Made by a program: the position numbers and the translations under genes. Positions 16,471-24,005 of a stretch of 31,864 nt of DNA are shown in pieces. The stretch is from Thermoleophilia bacterium (lineage in GTDB: Bacteria > Actinomycetota > Thermoleophilia > Gaiellales > Gaiellaceae), in NCBI GenBank assembly GCA_014534155.1, contig JACVSB010000002.1:1-31864 (forward strand). Direction: 5' to 3'. Position 1 is the stretch's first letter. Every line of letters starts with the position of its first letter. The notes under the pieces are model-generated. The model saw nothing but the letters and a program-made list of their open reading frames with translations, had not been told where the DNA came from and searched no databases.

Positions 16471-17447
16471 CCCCCGTGCCGGACGAGGCCGGTACCGCGA
16501 GCCCGGTGGACGTGGTGGTCGTCAACTACCGGAGCGGATTGCTCCTGCCCGCCGTCGTCGAGCTCGCCTGCGAGTGGCTCGGGCCGCGCGCGGTCGTCAC
16601 CGTCGTGGACAACTCACCCGAGGACGGCGTGGTCGAGCGCGCCCGGCGAGCGCGTCCCGGCGTGCGCGTGATCCGAAACCACGTGAACAGGGGGTTCGCC
16701 TTCGCCGTGAACCAGGCCCTCGGCGCGACGGCGGCGCCCTACGTCCTCCTGCTCAACCCCGACATTCGCCGGATCGAGGGCAGCTTCTCGTCTATCGAGG
16801 CCCTCTTCGCCGAGCACCCGGACGTCGCCGCGGTCGCTCCTCGCCTCGTCTTCGCCGACGGTTCGCTTCAGCGCAGTGCGCGCCGGGAGCCGCGCTTGCG
16901 CGACCTCTTCGTGGATATCTTCGGGCTTCGTCACCGCCTGCCCGCCTGGGGCAGCCTCTTCGAGGCCCAGTACGGCGACTGGGACTACTCGACGACGAGG
17001 GTGGTGGACGCCGCGATCGGCGCGTTCCTCGTGCTGCGCCGCGAGGCGCTCGCGCACGTCGGCTTGCTCGACCCCGGCTACTTCGTCTACGCGGAGGAGA
17101 CGGACTGGCTCATCCGCGCGAAGCGGCTCGGGTGGAAGACGATGTTCACTCCTGACGTGCAGGCCGTGCACGACGTGCGCGGGAGCACGGATGCCGGAGA
17201 GGTCGCGCTCCTGCTCCTGCTCGTCGAGAGCGAGCACCGCTACGTCAGGAAGCACTTCGGTGCCGCGACCGCGGTCGCGTTTCGTGCGAGCGCGCTCCTC
17301 GTCGACGCGCTCCGCTGGCTCGTAGCCGCCCTCCGCGGGGCGCCCAAGCGGGCGCACCGCCAGGCGCTCGAGGACCGGATCCTCGTTCACCTCGGCCGCC
17401 GCAGGCGCTCGCTCCCGCGCCCGGGGACGACCGCGGCCGACGTGTGA
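16467..17447 (+). CDS. Glycosyltransferase family 2, rhamnosyltransferase-like
   Basis: 326 residues. DVVVVNYRSG start, TVVDNSPEDGV, NRGFAFAVNQALG, LLLNPDIRR at the DxD position, AAIGAFLVLRREAL and FVYAEETDWLIRAKRLGW (ED base) are the hallmark stretches of the dTDP-rhamnosyltransferase (WbbL/RfbF)-like GT2 branch. It probably transfers rhamnose or a similar deoxy sugar; no dTDP-rhamnose genes are in the window. GTG 16467 overlaps the upstream stop (GTGA). It converges on the glycerol-1-phosphate dehydrogenase gene with a 24-base gap. Confidence 0.87.
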   Translation: MTPVPDEAGTASPVDVVVVNYRSGLLLPAVVELACEWLGPRAVVTVVDNSPEDGVVERARRARPGVRVIRNHVNRGFAFAVNQALGATAAPYVLLLNPDIRRIEGSFSSIEALFAEHPDVAAVAPRLVFADGSLQRSARREPRLRDLFVDIFGLRHRLPAWGSLFEAQYGDWDYSTTRVVDAAIGAFLVLRREALAHVGLLDPGYFVYAEETDWLIRAKRLGWKTMFTPDVQAVHDVRGSTDAGEVALLLLLVESEHRYVRKHFGAATAVAFRASALLVDALRWLVAALRGAPKRAHRQALEDRILVHLGRRRRSLPRPGTTAADV

Positions 17448-17471
17448 CGCCCGGGACGCCTCGGCGCAGGG

Positions 17472-18524
17472 CTACGCCGTGGCGAAGGCGCGTGACAGGA
17501 GCTCCTCCACGGCGGGGCGGCTGAGGTCGGTCTCGCTCAGGATCGTGTAGCGCTCCGGGCGGGTCTGGGGGGCCTGCATCACGGCTTGCACGAGCTCGTC
17601 GACCTCCAGGCGGAGGTCGGCCGGGTGGCGCGGGAGCCCGAGCGCCTCGAACGCTCCGCGAAGCTCGGGCGGAACCTCCCCGTGAGCCGCGGCGGCGACG
17701 AGCGTGCCGAGCGCGACCTGCTCCCCGTGGAGGCGTGCCCGCTTGCGCAGGATCCCGTCCAGGCTGTGGCTGATCAGGTGCTCGGCTCCCGAGCAGGGCC
17801 GGCTCGTCCCGGCCGTCGCCATGGCGAGGCCGCTGAGCACGAGTCCGTGGGCGAGGACGTCGAGCGAGATCTCGGCCGCCGCGCCGGCGACGTACAGGAA
17901 GGAATGGGCCGACGCTTCCGCGATGAGCGCCGAGTACCCGTCGAAGTGATCGCGGCCGCGAAGCGCGGCGAGTCGCCAGTCCTGGAGAGCGGTGAGGTTG
18001 CTCAGAAGGTCGCCGGCCCCTGCCCGTGTGGCTCGTGGCGCGCTCGAGCGGATGACGGCGAGGTCGACGACGACGGCCTCCGGCATGACCGCCCCGACGC
18101 TCTCCCTGCGGCCGTCGGTCTGGATGAGCGAGGCGATCGGCGAGCAGATGCCGTCGTGGGCGAGCGAGGTGGGCAGGCTGACGAACGGAGCTCCGGTGAG
18201 CGACGAGGCGTACTTGACCGTGTCGATCACGCGTCCGCCGCCCACCGCGACGCAGCACGTGGCGGCGGCCTCGCGGATCTCGCGCACGAGCGCCTCGACG
18301 CTGGCCGCATCGCCCGCAAGCCCCGAAACGACGGCCGTCTCTCCCCGTGTGCACAGCTGCTCGCGTGCGCGTGCGGCGACGCGGCTCGTCTGCGGGCCGC
18401 CCGTCCCGATGAGCGTCCGCGTGAGATCGAGCGGAGCAGTAGTGAGGATCGACGAGAGCTCGTCCAGCGCACCGACGCCGATCTCGAGCAGGATCGGGAT
18501 GCTGACGGCGCGGTCGGTTCGCAC
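17472..18524 (-). CDS. sn-Glycerol-1-phosphate dehydrogenase (EgsA/AraM family)
   Basis: 350 residues, the usual length. It reduces dihydroxyacetone phosphate to sn-glycerol-1-phosphate with NAD(P)H. VGGGRVIDTVKYAS is the cofactor site, and PFVSLPTSLAHDGICSPIAS is the diagnostic stretch separating this family from glycerol dehydrogenases. Metal ligands fit as Asp172 (GAGD), His249 (GAEH) and His266 (LHGE). In archaea the product is the ether-lipid backbone; in Bacillus AraM feeds PcrB. No PcrB or prenyltransferase is here. Instead the gene overlaps by one base (GTG 18524) a cytidylyltransferase gene, so glycerol-1-phosphate is probably activated with CTP. Confidence 0.87.
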   Translation of the reverse strand: MRTDRAVSIPILLEIGVGALDELSSILTTAPLDLTRTLIGTGGPQTSRVAARAREQLCTRGETAVVSGLAGDAASVEALVREIREAAATCCVAVGGGRVIDTVKYASSLTGAPFVSLPTSLAHDGICSPIASLIQTDGRRESVGAVMPEAVVVDLAVIRSSAPRATRAGAGDLLSNLTALQDWRLAALRGRDHFDGYSALIAEASAHSFLYVAGAAAEISLDVLAHGLVLSGLAMATAGTSRPCSGAEHLISHSLDGILRKRARLHGEQVALGTLVAAAAHGEVPPELRGAFEALGLPRHPADLRLEVDELVQAVMQAPQTRPERYTILSETDLSRPAVEELLSRAFATA

Positions 18525-19327
18525 TACTCCCCTTGCGAGAGGACGGAGGCGAGTTCCTGCGCGCGCTCCAGGTCGTCGGCGTTGTCGATCTCGATCCAGC
18601 GACCCGTGTCGACGGGGAAGAGCTCGAACTCGAGGCCCCTGCGCATCGCTTCTCGGTAGGCCCCCTCGTACCACTCGGACGAACGACCGGGATCGGCGAG
18701 GAAGGACGAGAGGACCGTGCGAAGGAGCGGAAGGTCGGAGGGAGCCAGCGTGCTTAGGCCGATGAACTCCCCGCTTGGGGGGCCCTCGAGCCGATCCTTC
18801 CCGATGTCGAGCGCGCGGCGCCTCGCGGCGTCCACGACAACCTTCATCTGCTCCTCGGAGCCAGGCGCGTGGAAGTCGACGGCGAGGAGGCTCCGATCCG
18901 CGCCGGCGGCAGTCTCGAGGAACCGCGCGAGAACGGCGGGATCGAGGAGGAGGTCCGCGTTCACGACGCAGACGCCGCCGTCCCAGCCGTCGTCGACGAG
19001 CCTGGTGAGGGCGAGATGGAGTGAGAGCCAGTTGTTGTGGCTTGCGTACATCGGGTTCGCCACGAGCTCGCACGGGCGCTCGAGGGTCGCCGAGAGCAAA
19101 CGCCCGTCGAAGGCGTCGTTGCGATGTCCGGTGACGACGAGCAGCCGGGACCACCGGTCCGCTGCGCGGCGGAACCCGTCGATCTGCCACTGCATGATCG
19201 ACGACCCGCCGACGGTCAGGAACCACTTGGGGACGTCCGCTACCTGCCGGGGAAGGCGGCTGCCGCGGCCGGCTGCGAGCACGGCGACGGCAAGCGGGCG
19301 AGTACGGCCGGGCGCTCGCTCACGCAC
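18524..19327 (-). CDS. Phospho-alcohol cytidylyltransferase (LicC/IPCT-like)
   Basis: 267 residues from GTG 19327. LAAGRGSRLP (18-26) is the nucleotide-binding loop with Lys34 (PKWFL); metal ligands fit as Asp124 (NADLL) and Asp248 (IEIDN). YASHNNWLSLHLA matches the acceptor region of phosphocholine and inositol-1-phosphate cytidylyltransferases rather than sugar pyrophosphorylases. Between a glycerol-1-phosphate dehydrogenase and a CDP-alcohol phosphotransferase, the natural reading is CTP + glycerol-1-phosphate to CDP-glycerol (1-phospho stereoisomer). GTG 19327 overlaps the upstream gene by 8 bases; ATG 19375 would overlap it by 56 and adds an unconserved tail. Confidence 0.82.
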   Translation of the reverse strand: MRERAPGRTRPLAVAVLAAGRGSRLPRQVADVPKWFLTVGGSSIMQWQIDGFRRAADRWSRLLVVTGHRNDAFDGRLLSATLERPCELVANPMYASHNNWLSLHLALTRLVDDGWDGGVCVVNADLLLDPAVLARFLETAAGADRSLLAVDFHAPGSEEQMKVVVDAARRRALDIGKDRLEGPPSGEFIGLSTLAPSDLPLLRTVLSSFLADPGRSSEWYEGAYREAMRRGLEFELFPVDTGRWIEIDNADDLERAQELASVLSQGE

Positions 19328-20054
19328 TCCGGGCGAGGTGCGGACGGAGGAACCGGCCGACGTGCAACACGGCATAGCCGCCGTATCCGACGATCGCGAG
19401 CACCAGCGCGATCCGGACGAGGTCGAGCCGGCCCGTGAGAGGGGCGAGGAAGAGGCAGAGCGTCTCCAGATCGACGGTCGAAGGGAGAAGCACGAGCCTG
19501 CGCCGGGCCATCCTCGCCTTCAGGCGCCCGACGGCACCCGTGAGAGGCCGGCGGCCGCCGCCGGTCCGCGTGGGATAGATCCGAAGCCAGGACTCGAGGA
19601 AGACCACTGACGCGAGCGCGACCGGAACGAGGCGCGACCCGGGGAACGCGTGCAGCGCGAGGGCGAGGAACGCGGCGGCGCGGAAGACGACGTCGAGCAG
19701 CAGGTCGAGGAAGGCTCCAAGCTCGGACGTCGTTCTCCGGACGCGGGCAAGCTTCCCGTCCAGGCAGTCGAAGAAGAACGCCGCCTCGAAGAGAACGGCG
19801 CCCCAGAGCAAGTGGCCCCCGCCGAACGCCGCCACCGAGACGGCAGACAGGAAGGCCCCGGCCAGCGTCAGGCGGAGCGGGGTGACGAACGAGCGGCGCG
19901 AGAGGGCCGGGAGAAGGCGTAGTGCGAGGGGATCCACGGCCAGCACGGTCCACCAGGCGTCGACGGGCTTCGCCCCGGCGAGGGCGAGACCGCGGGCGGC
20001 GTCATGCTGCCGCTCGGGTGCTCTCCGTGCCGGCTCTCTCGCCTGGACCCTCAT
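19320..20054 (-). CDS. CDP-alcohol phosphotransferase (membrane)
   Basis: About 244 residues from ATG 20054 (GTG 20063 possible). The family signature DxxDGxxARx8GxxxDxxxD is exact: Asp96, Asp99, Gly100, Arg104, Gly113, Asp117, Asp121. About six membrane helices are predicted. It displaces CMP from a CDP-alcohol and joins the phospho-alcohol to a second alcohol. Phospholipid, inositol-phosphate (DIPP) or glycan acceptors are all known for the superfamily. The operon with cytidylyltransferase and glycerol-1-phosphate dehydrogenase suggests transfer of phosphoglycerol, here perhaps to the glycan exported by Wzm/Wzt, or to a polyol to make an osmolyte. Confidence 0.87.
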   Translation of the reverse strand: MRVQAREPARRAPERQHDAARGLALAGAKPVDAWWTVLAVDPLALRLLPALSRRSFVTPLRLTLAGAFLSAVSVAAFGGGHLLWGAVLFEAAFFFDCLDGKLARVRRTTSELGAFLDLLLDVVFRAAAFLALALHAFPGSRLVPVALASVVFLESWLRIYPTRTGGGRRPLTGAVGRLKARMARRRLVLLPSTVDLETLCLFLAPLTGRLDLVRIALVLAIVGYGGYAVLHVGRFLRPHLARSA

Positions 20055-20120
20055 GTTCGCCACTCGTGCACGCTTCCTTTCGGCCTGCGGCCGGCGTCAT
20101 CCAGACGTTTCACGAGCGCT

Positions 20121-20129
20121 TGCTATACA
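20121..20129 (+). promoter_or_regulatory. Extended -10 box before GT2 gene
   Basis: TGCTATACA has the extended -10 form TGnTATAnn. It ends 9 bases before the apparent ATC start at 20139. No clear -35 was found, as expected for extended -10 promoters. It lies in the 84-base divergent spacer and inside a local AT-rich patch. Confidence 0.45.
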
Positions 20130-20138
20130 CTCGTTTGC

Positions 20139-21089
20139 ATCGTCAGCGTAATTATACCCGCACATAATGCGGAGCGGTTTATCGGCCGAGCTTTGGAATC
20201 CGTATTGGCTCAAGGAGATGATGTTTTCGAAGTCATCGTGATCGATGATCACTCTGCTGATAAGACATCCGCAATCGTCTCTGAGTTTCGAGAAACGAGC
20301 TCCCGCGTGCACCTTGTTACAAACGAGACGCAAATGGGACCCGCAACGAGCAGGAATAGAGGCATCGATGCCGCGAGAGGCGAATGGATTGCCTTTCTCG
20401 ACGCCGACGACTGGTGGCTTCCTGACCGCGTTGCGACGATTTCGCGGCATCTCGCTCATGTCGATGTCGTGAGCGACGACGTCCTCATCCTCTCCGGTCA
20501 GTCGCGGAGCAAGCGCCTGCTCCCGTGGCGCGGACTCGACATCTCCGCCCCCGTCAGGCTGCGTGCGATCGACATGGCCTCGTACCAGCTCGCCCTCCTG
20601 AAACCGGTCGTGCGAGCGTCGTTTCTCACGGAGGGGCACGGGATCCGCTTCAATTCAAAGCTTTCTATCGGCGAGGATCTCTATTTCTTTATCGAGCTCC
20701 TTCTCGCGGGCGCGCGATGGATGCAGCTCCCCGAGGCCTACTACGTCTACACGCGTGGCTCGACCTCGGTCACGAGTGACGCCCGGCGGCACATCGAGGG
20801 CAGCATCGATTCGGTCGCGGCGCTGCGCGCACGCGCCGACGTTCGGGCACATCCGGAGCTCCAGGCCCTGCTCACGAGACGCGAGCGCTGGCTCCGCGAC
20901 TACGCGTCCCTTCTCGACGTCCTGGGCCTCGCCCGCGACCGGAGGTGGAAAGCGCTGGTAGCGGCCCTTTCCCATGATCGCCGAGCCGTGCCGACCCTTG
21001 CGGCGACGGCGGCTCGGCATGCCCTGCACAAGGTCGTCCGCTTCCGCCGCAGCCGAGCCAAACCTCCGTCGGCGACGGGCGGCGCCTGA
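20139..21089 (+). CDS. Glycosyltransferase family 2 (lower-GC 5' half)
   Basis: About 316 residues. VSVIIPAHNAERFIGRALES start, VIVIDDHSADKT, AFLDADDWWLPDR (DxD) and the ED-containing IGEDLYFFIEL are clear GT2 motifs, with a basic C-terminus. No ATG, GTG or TTG precedes the motif within the spacer. ATC 20139 would give MVSVIIPAHN, exactly the common GT2 N-terminus, 9 bases after an extended -10; ATG 20004 would add 45 unconserved residues and overlap the divergent gene. Bases 20161-20400 are about 52% G+C by my count, well below the flanks, as is the patch at 20641-20700, so part of the gene looks recently acquired. Start is uncertain. Confidence 0.8.
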   Translation: MVSVIIPAHNAERFIGRALESVLAQGDDVFEVIVIDDHSADKTSAIVSEFRETSSRVHLVTNETQMGPATSRNRGIDAARGEWIAFLDADDWWLPDRVATISRHLAHVDVVSDDVLILSGQSRSKRLLPWRGLDISAPVRLRAIDMASYQLALLKPVVRASFLTEGHGIRFNSKLSIGEDLYFFIELLLAGARWMQLPEAYYVYTRGSTSVTSDARRHIEGSIDSVAALRARADVRAHPELQALLTRRERWLRDYASLLDVLGLARDRRWKALVAALSHDRRAVPTLAATAARHALHKVVRFRRSRAKPPSATGGA

Positions 21090-21116
21090 CGGCCGGCCAC
21101 GCGGCCCGTCGCTCGT

Positions 21117-22307
21117 ATGCGCGTCGCCCTCGTCTCGAGCCTCTTGCCGTCGGAGAGCGCCGGCGGCGCGGAGCAGTACATCAGCCAGGCCGTGGACTGG
21201 CTCACCGGCCGCCACGATGTGTACGTCCTCAGCGGCTCGCCTGCCGGCGCGCTCACGGCCACCGAGACCGTCCGCCTCCCGCGGCTCGTGCATCCGCGCA
21301 GGGACGAAGCGTTGCCTCGCAAGCTCGTCTGGCACCTGCGCGACCAGTGGCTCCCGAACGTCCACCGAGCCCTAGTCCATCACCTCGCTCGCATCCAGCC
21401 GGACGTCGTCTGGACGCACGAGCCGCAGGGGCTCTCCGCCGCGCCCTTCACCGCCGTCGCCCGCCTCGGGCTCCCGCACGTCCACACCGCCCACGACCTG
21501 AACCTCCTCTGCGCGCGGGTGACCATGACCAAGGACGGAAGGTTCTGCGGCGGCCGCTGCGCACCGTGTCTCGTGCAGCGGGCGGTCCGCGCCAGGGCTG
21601 CCGCGCGCCGCCTCGACTGGCTGCTCGCCGTCTCGGACTACATCCGCGAGCGTCACGTTTCCGCGGGCGTCGTCTCGTCCGACCGGGCCGTGACGCTGCG
21701 GCTCGGCGCGCGTCCCGGCCGAGCACGCGTGCGCGAGGGGACCGGCCCGCTGTTCCGCCTCGGCTATCTCGGCGGGCTCGCACAGCACAAGGGCGTGCAG
21801 ACGCTGCTCACGGCGTTTCGCGATGCCCCGCGGGGCTGGCGCTTGACTCTTGCGGGACGGGGGGAGCTCGCGGGCGCGGTGGAGCAAGCCGCAGCGAGCG
21901 ACGACCGCATCCGCGCGCTGGGCTACGTGAGCGGCGAGGCGAAGGAGGCGTTCTTCGACGAGCTCGATCTGCTCGTCGTCCCCAGCGAGTGGGAGGAGCC
22001 GGCCACGTTCGTCGCCGTGGAAGCGGCGATCCGGGGCATTCCCGCCCTCGTGAGCGACCGTGGAGGGCTTCCCGAGACGCCGGAGGCGACGCTCTTCCAG
22101 GCCGGGAGCGCAGCGGATCTCCTGCGACGGGCGCGCGAGCTCGCCGACGCGCCGGGCGGGCTCGCGGCTGCGAGCGCCCGCCTGCTCGAGGCGCGTGAGC
22201 GCTTCTCGTGGTCGCGCCACATGGAGCGGGCCGAGGAGTACCTCCTCGCGGCGACAGAGCCCCATCGGCGCACGACGAAGAGCGCGAGGACGTCGAAGCA
22301 GACGTAG
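21117..22307 (+). CDS. Glycosyltransferase family 4 (GT-B)
   Basis: 396 residues. MRVALVSSLLPSESAGGAEQY start with the glycine-rich loop; HTAHDLNLLCARVTM followed by CGGRCAPC, the cysteine-containing loop common in this GT4 branch; FRLGYLGGLAQHKGV in the C-domain; and the E-x7-E donor motif region VPSEWEEPATFVAVEAAIRG. It adds a sugar to a lipid- or polymer-linked acceptor. It lies 27 bases after the preceding GT2 gene and is probably co-transcribed. The last 385 bases are overlapped antisense by the open frame of the membrane-protein gene on the other strand. Confidence 0.87.
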   Translation: MRVALVSSLLPSESAGGAEQYISQAVDWLTGRHDVYVLSGSPAGALTATETVRLPRLVHPRRDEALPRKLVWHLRDQWLPNVHRALVHHLARIQPDVVWTHEPQGLSAAPFTAVARLGLPHVHTAHDLNLLCARVTMTKDGRFCGGRCAPCLVQRAVRARAAARRLDWLLAVSDYIRERHVSAGVVSSDRAVTLRLGARPGRARVREGTGPLFRLGYLGGLAQHKGVQTLLTAFRDAPRGWRLTLAGRGELAGAVEQAAASDDRIRALGYVSGEAKEAFFDELDLLVVPSEWEEPATFVAVEAAIRGIPALVSDRGGLPETPEATLFQAGSAADLLRRARELADAPGGLAAASARLLEARERFSWSRHMERAEEYLLAATEPHRRTTKSARTSKQT

Positions 22308-22972
22308 CCGCTTGCGACGCCGCTCGGCGGGTTGCCGTCCGGGATCGAGAGACCCGGCACCTCGGCGGCCCAGCGCCACGTGCCGACGTGGGTCCCGAAG
22401 AGCTCGAGCGCGGCGACGACGAGGAAGACGCCGGCGTACGCGGAAGCCGCGCGCGAACGCACGAGGAAGACGAGCAGGAGCGGTACGCCCAGCGCGCCCG
22501 CGACGTCCCGGGCGGGCAAGACCAGGAGGCCGGCGGCGCCCCACCCCACGGCGAGGACCGCGCCCGCGCTCACGAGCGCTCGCTCATGACGGACGAGCGC
22601 CGCGCTCAGGGCCACGCCGCTGAGGAAGACGACACCGTGGCCCGGCGGGACGAACGCGGGCAGGTTTCCGAGCCGGTAGGAGTAGACGCCCCAGACGATC
22701 GAGCCGGCGACCTCCGCGGTCGTCGCGGCGACGACGACGACCGCGACCTGCGCTCGCCGCGCGCCCGAGAGGGGACCGCAGGCCGCGACGAGGAGCGCCC
22801 ACGTGAGCGCGCCGAGGACGCGCTGGCCGCCGAGGCCGACCTGCGCGTCGGCTGCAAGGAGAGCCGCCAGGTAGAGGGGGCCCGCGGCGGCATACCAGCG
22901 AGGCACATGGCTCCCGGTCACATCGCTCCCGGTTGTCGTGGGAGTCAACGGGCGGTCTGCGAGCTCGGGCAC
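21923..22972 (-). CDS. Unrecognised polytopic membrane protein with antisense-overlapping tail
   Basis: 349 residues as an open frame, of which about the first 245 look like a real protein: seven or eight hydrophobic segments, with polar signatures SIVWGVYSYRLGNLPAF, VPPGHGVVFLSG and ELFGTHVGTWRW followed by PDGNPPSGVASGY. I do not recognise the family; the conserved-looking Gly/Pro/Trp loops suggest an enzyme or carrier acting on a lipid. The final 105 or so residues (Ser/Arg/Ala-rich) come from reading antisense through the GT4 gene and are probably not conserved. The start GTG 22972 is supported by a -10 TACGGT 6 bases upstream, implying a leaderless mRNA. Confidence 0.65.
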   Translation of the reverse strand: MPELADRPLTPTTTGSDVTGSHVPRWYAAAGPLYLAALLAADAQVGLGGQRVLGALTWALLVAACGPLSGARRAQVAVVVVAATTAEVAGSIVWGVYSYRLGNLPAFVPPGHGVVFLSGVALSAALVRHERALVSAGAVLAVGWGAAGLLVLPARDVAGALGVPLLLVFLVRSRAASAYAGVFLVVAALELFGTHVGTWRWAAEVPGLSIPDGNPPSGVASGYVCFDVLALFVVRRWGSVAARRYSSARSMWRDHEKRSRASSRRALAAASPPGASASSRARRRRSAALPAWKSVASGVSGSPPRSLTRAGMPRIAASTATNVAGSSHSLGTTSRSSSSKNASFASPLT

Positions 22973-22978
22973 GGGTGA

Positions 22979-22984
22979 ACCGTA
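22979..22984 (-). promoter_or_regulatory. -10 box, leaderless start of membrane protein
   Basis: On the minus strand TACGGT (22984 to 22979), then 6 bases, then GTG 22972. The same geometry recurs at several other starts in this window. Confidence 0.5.
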
Positions 22985-23034
22985 GCCTCGAGACGGCCGG
23001 TTTCCGCCGGCCGCGAATACGGAAGGTAACGGTC

Positions 23035-23307
23035 ATGGCCTGGTGGGTGATCGCGCTGATCGTGATCGGCGCCGTCGTCCTCCTCGCTCTCCTCGTCCTT
23101 GCCGGCCGGCGCGGGCGAGAACGACAGCTCGAGTCGAAGCGAAGCGAGGCGACGGAACTCCGCCAAGAGGCGGGCGTCCGCGCGCGGCGTGCGGAGGAGC
23201 GAGCCGCGCTGGCCGAGGAGCAGGCGGAGCGCGCACGGCAGGAGCGCGCGGCCGCGGATGCGACCGCCCGGCGCGCGGACGAGGTCGATCCGGACATCGA
23301 GAGCTAG
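23035..23307 (+). CDS. Small single-pass membrane protein with charged coiled-coil tail
   Basis: 90 residues. One N-terminal membrane helix (about 3-23, WWVIALIVIGAVVLLALLVL) is followed by a highly charged Arg/Glu/Ala helix (about 25-85) with heptad-like spacing, probably a cytoplasmic coiled coil. Small proteins of this build are common in Actinobacteria and generally have no assigned function. ATG 23035 has GGAAGG 8 bases upstream; the open frame extends further 5' only as non-coding. Divergent from the membrane-protein gene. Confidence 0.8.
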   Translation: MAWWVIALIVIGAVVLLALLVLAGRRGRERQLESKRSEATELRQEAGVRARRAEERAALAEEQAERARQERAAADATARRADEVDPDIES

Positions 23308-23363
23308 CCGGGGCCGGCTGCACAGGGGCCCTGTTCCCGCGAGACGCGGCGCCGTCCCGCTGC

Positions 23364-23369
23364 TACCGT
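23364..23369 (+). promoter_or_regulatory. -10 box, leaderless start of bolA-like gene
   Basis: TACCGT, 6 bases, then GTG 23376. This predicts a leaderless transcript for the BolA/glutaredoxin pair. A short palindrome (ACAGGGGCCCTGT) lies about 35 bases upstream, after the previous gene. Confidence 0.5.
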
Positions 23370-23375
23370 CGCGCC

Positions 23376-23606
23376 GTGACGGCCGATCTGGAGGAAATGC
23401 TCCGGCGCGCGTTCCCTGAGGCGACCGACATCGCCGTCGTCGATCGAACGGGAGGCGGCGACCACTTCCAGGTCAGCGTTGCGAGCTCGCGCTTCGTCGG
23501 CCTTCCGCTCGTCGACCAGCACCGGCTCGTCTACGATGCCCTCGCCGAGCCGCTCGCGGACGGCACGATCCACGAGCTGCGAATCCGGACACGGGGAGAG
23601 CGATGA
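23376..23606 (+). CDS. BolA family protein
   Basis: 76 residues, the normal size of a short BolA/IbaG protein. DHFQVSVASSRFVGLPLVDQHRLVYDAL carries, in its central part, the family hallmark ending in the conserved His that co-ligates a [2Fe-2S] cluster with monothiol glutaredoxin. ATGA overlap with the glutaredoxin gene supports a functional pair in iron-sulfur trafficking or iron sensing. GTG 23376 is chosen from the -10 spacing and the family length. Confidence 0.88.
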   Translation: MTADLEEMLRRAFPEATDIAVVDRTGGGDHFQVSVASSRFVGLPLVDQHRLVYDALAEPLADGTIHELRIRTRGER

Positions 23607-23992
23607 GCGAGCTGAGCGAGCAGATCCGCGAGACGATCGAGGGAGAGGACGTCGTCCTCTTCATGAAGGGGACACCCGAGCGCGCCTTCTGCGGCAATTC
23701 GGCGCGCGCGCTCGCGGCGCTGCGAGCGAGTGGGGCTCCGGTCACGGCAGTGGACGTCCTGCCCGACCCGGCGATTCGCCAGGAGCTCTCGGCGCTCTCG
23801 AACTGGCCCACGATCCCGCAGGTCTTCGTCCGGGGCGAGCTCGTCGGCGGCGCGGACATCGTGGAGGACCTGGCCGAGAGCGGCGAGCTTCGCGAGAAGC
23901 TGCAGGCCGCGCTGGGCGAGGGCTACGAGGACGCGCGGAGCGAGAAGGTGGTGGCGCTCGGGGCGCCGAGCCAGTTCCGCCTCGCCCGGTAG
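23603..23992 (+). CDS. Monothiol glutaredoxin (Grx4-type) with CGNS active site
   Basis: 129 residues. VVLFMKGTPERAFCGNSARAL carries, within it, the monothiol site at Cys30-Ser33; the family norm is CGFS, here CGNS. NWPTIPQVFVRGELVGGADI is the glutathione-binding region and matches the Grx4/Grx5 group. It binds and delivers [2Fe-2S] clusters with BolA. The C-terminus extends about 20 residues past the usual end (SEKVVALGAPSQFRLAR). ATG 23603 overlaps the BolA stop by 4 bases. Confidence 0.88.
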   Translation: MSELSEQIRETIEGEDVVLFMKGTPERAFCGNSARALAALRASGAPVTAVDVLPDPAIRQELSALSNWPTIPQVFVRGELVGGADIVEDLAESGELREKLQAALGEGYEDARSEKVVALGAPSQFRLAR

Positions 23993-24005
23993 GCTTGGGC
24001 GCGCG

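Noticed and set aside
17472..18524. Archaeal-type ether-lipid synthesis from glycerol-1-phosphate
   Set aside because: No GGGP/PcrB synthase or prenyltransferase is nearby, and the dehydrogenase is operonic with CDP-alcohol genes; PlsY indicates normal glycerol-3-phosphate lipids.
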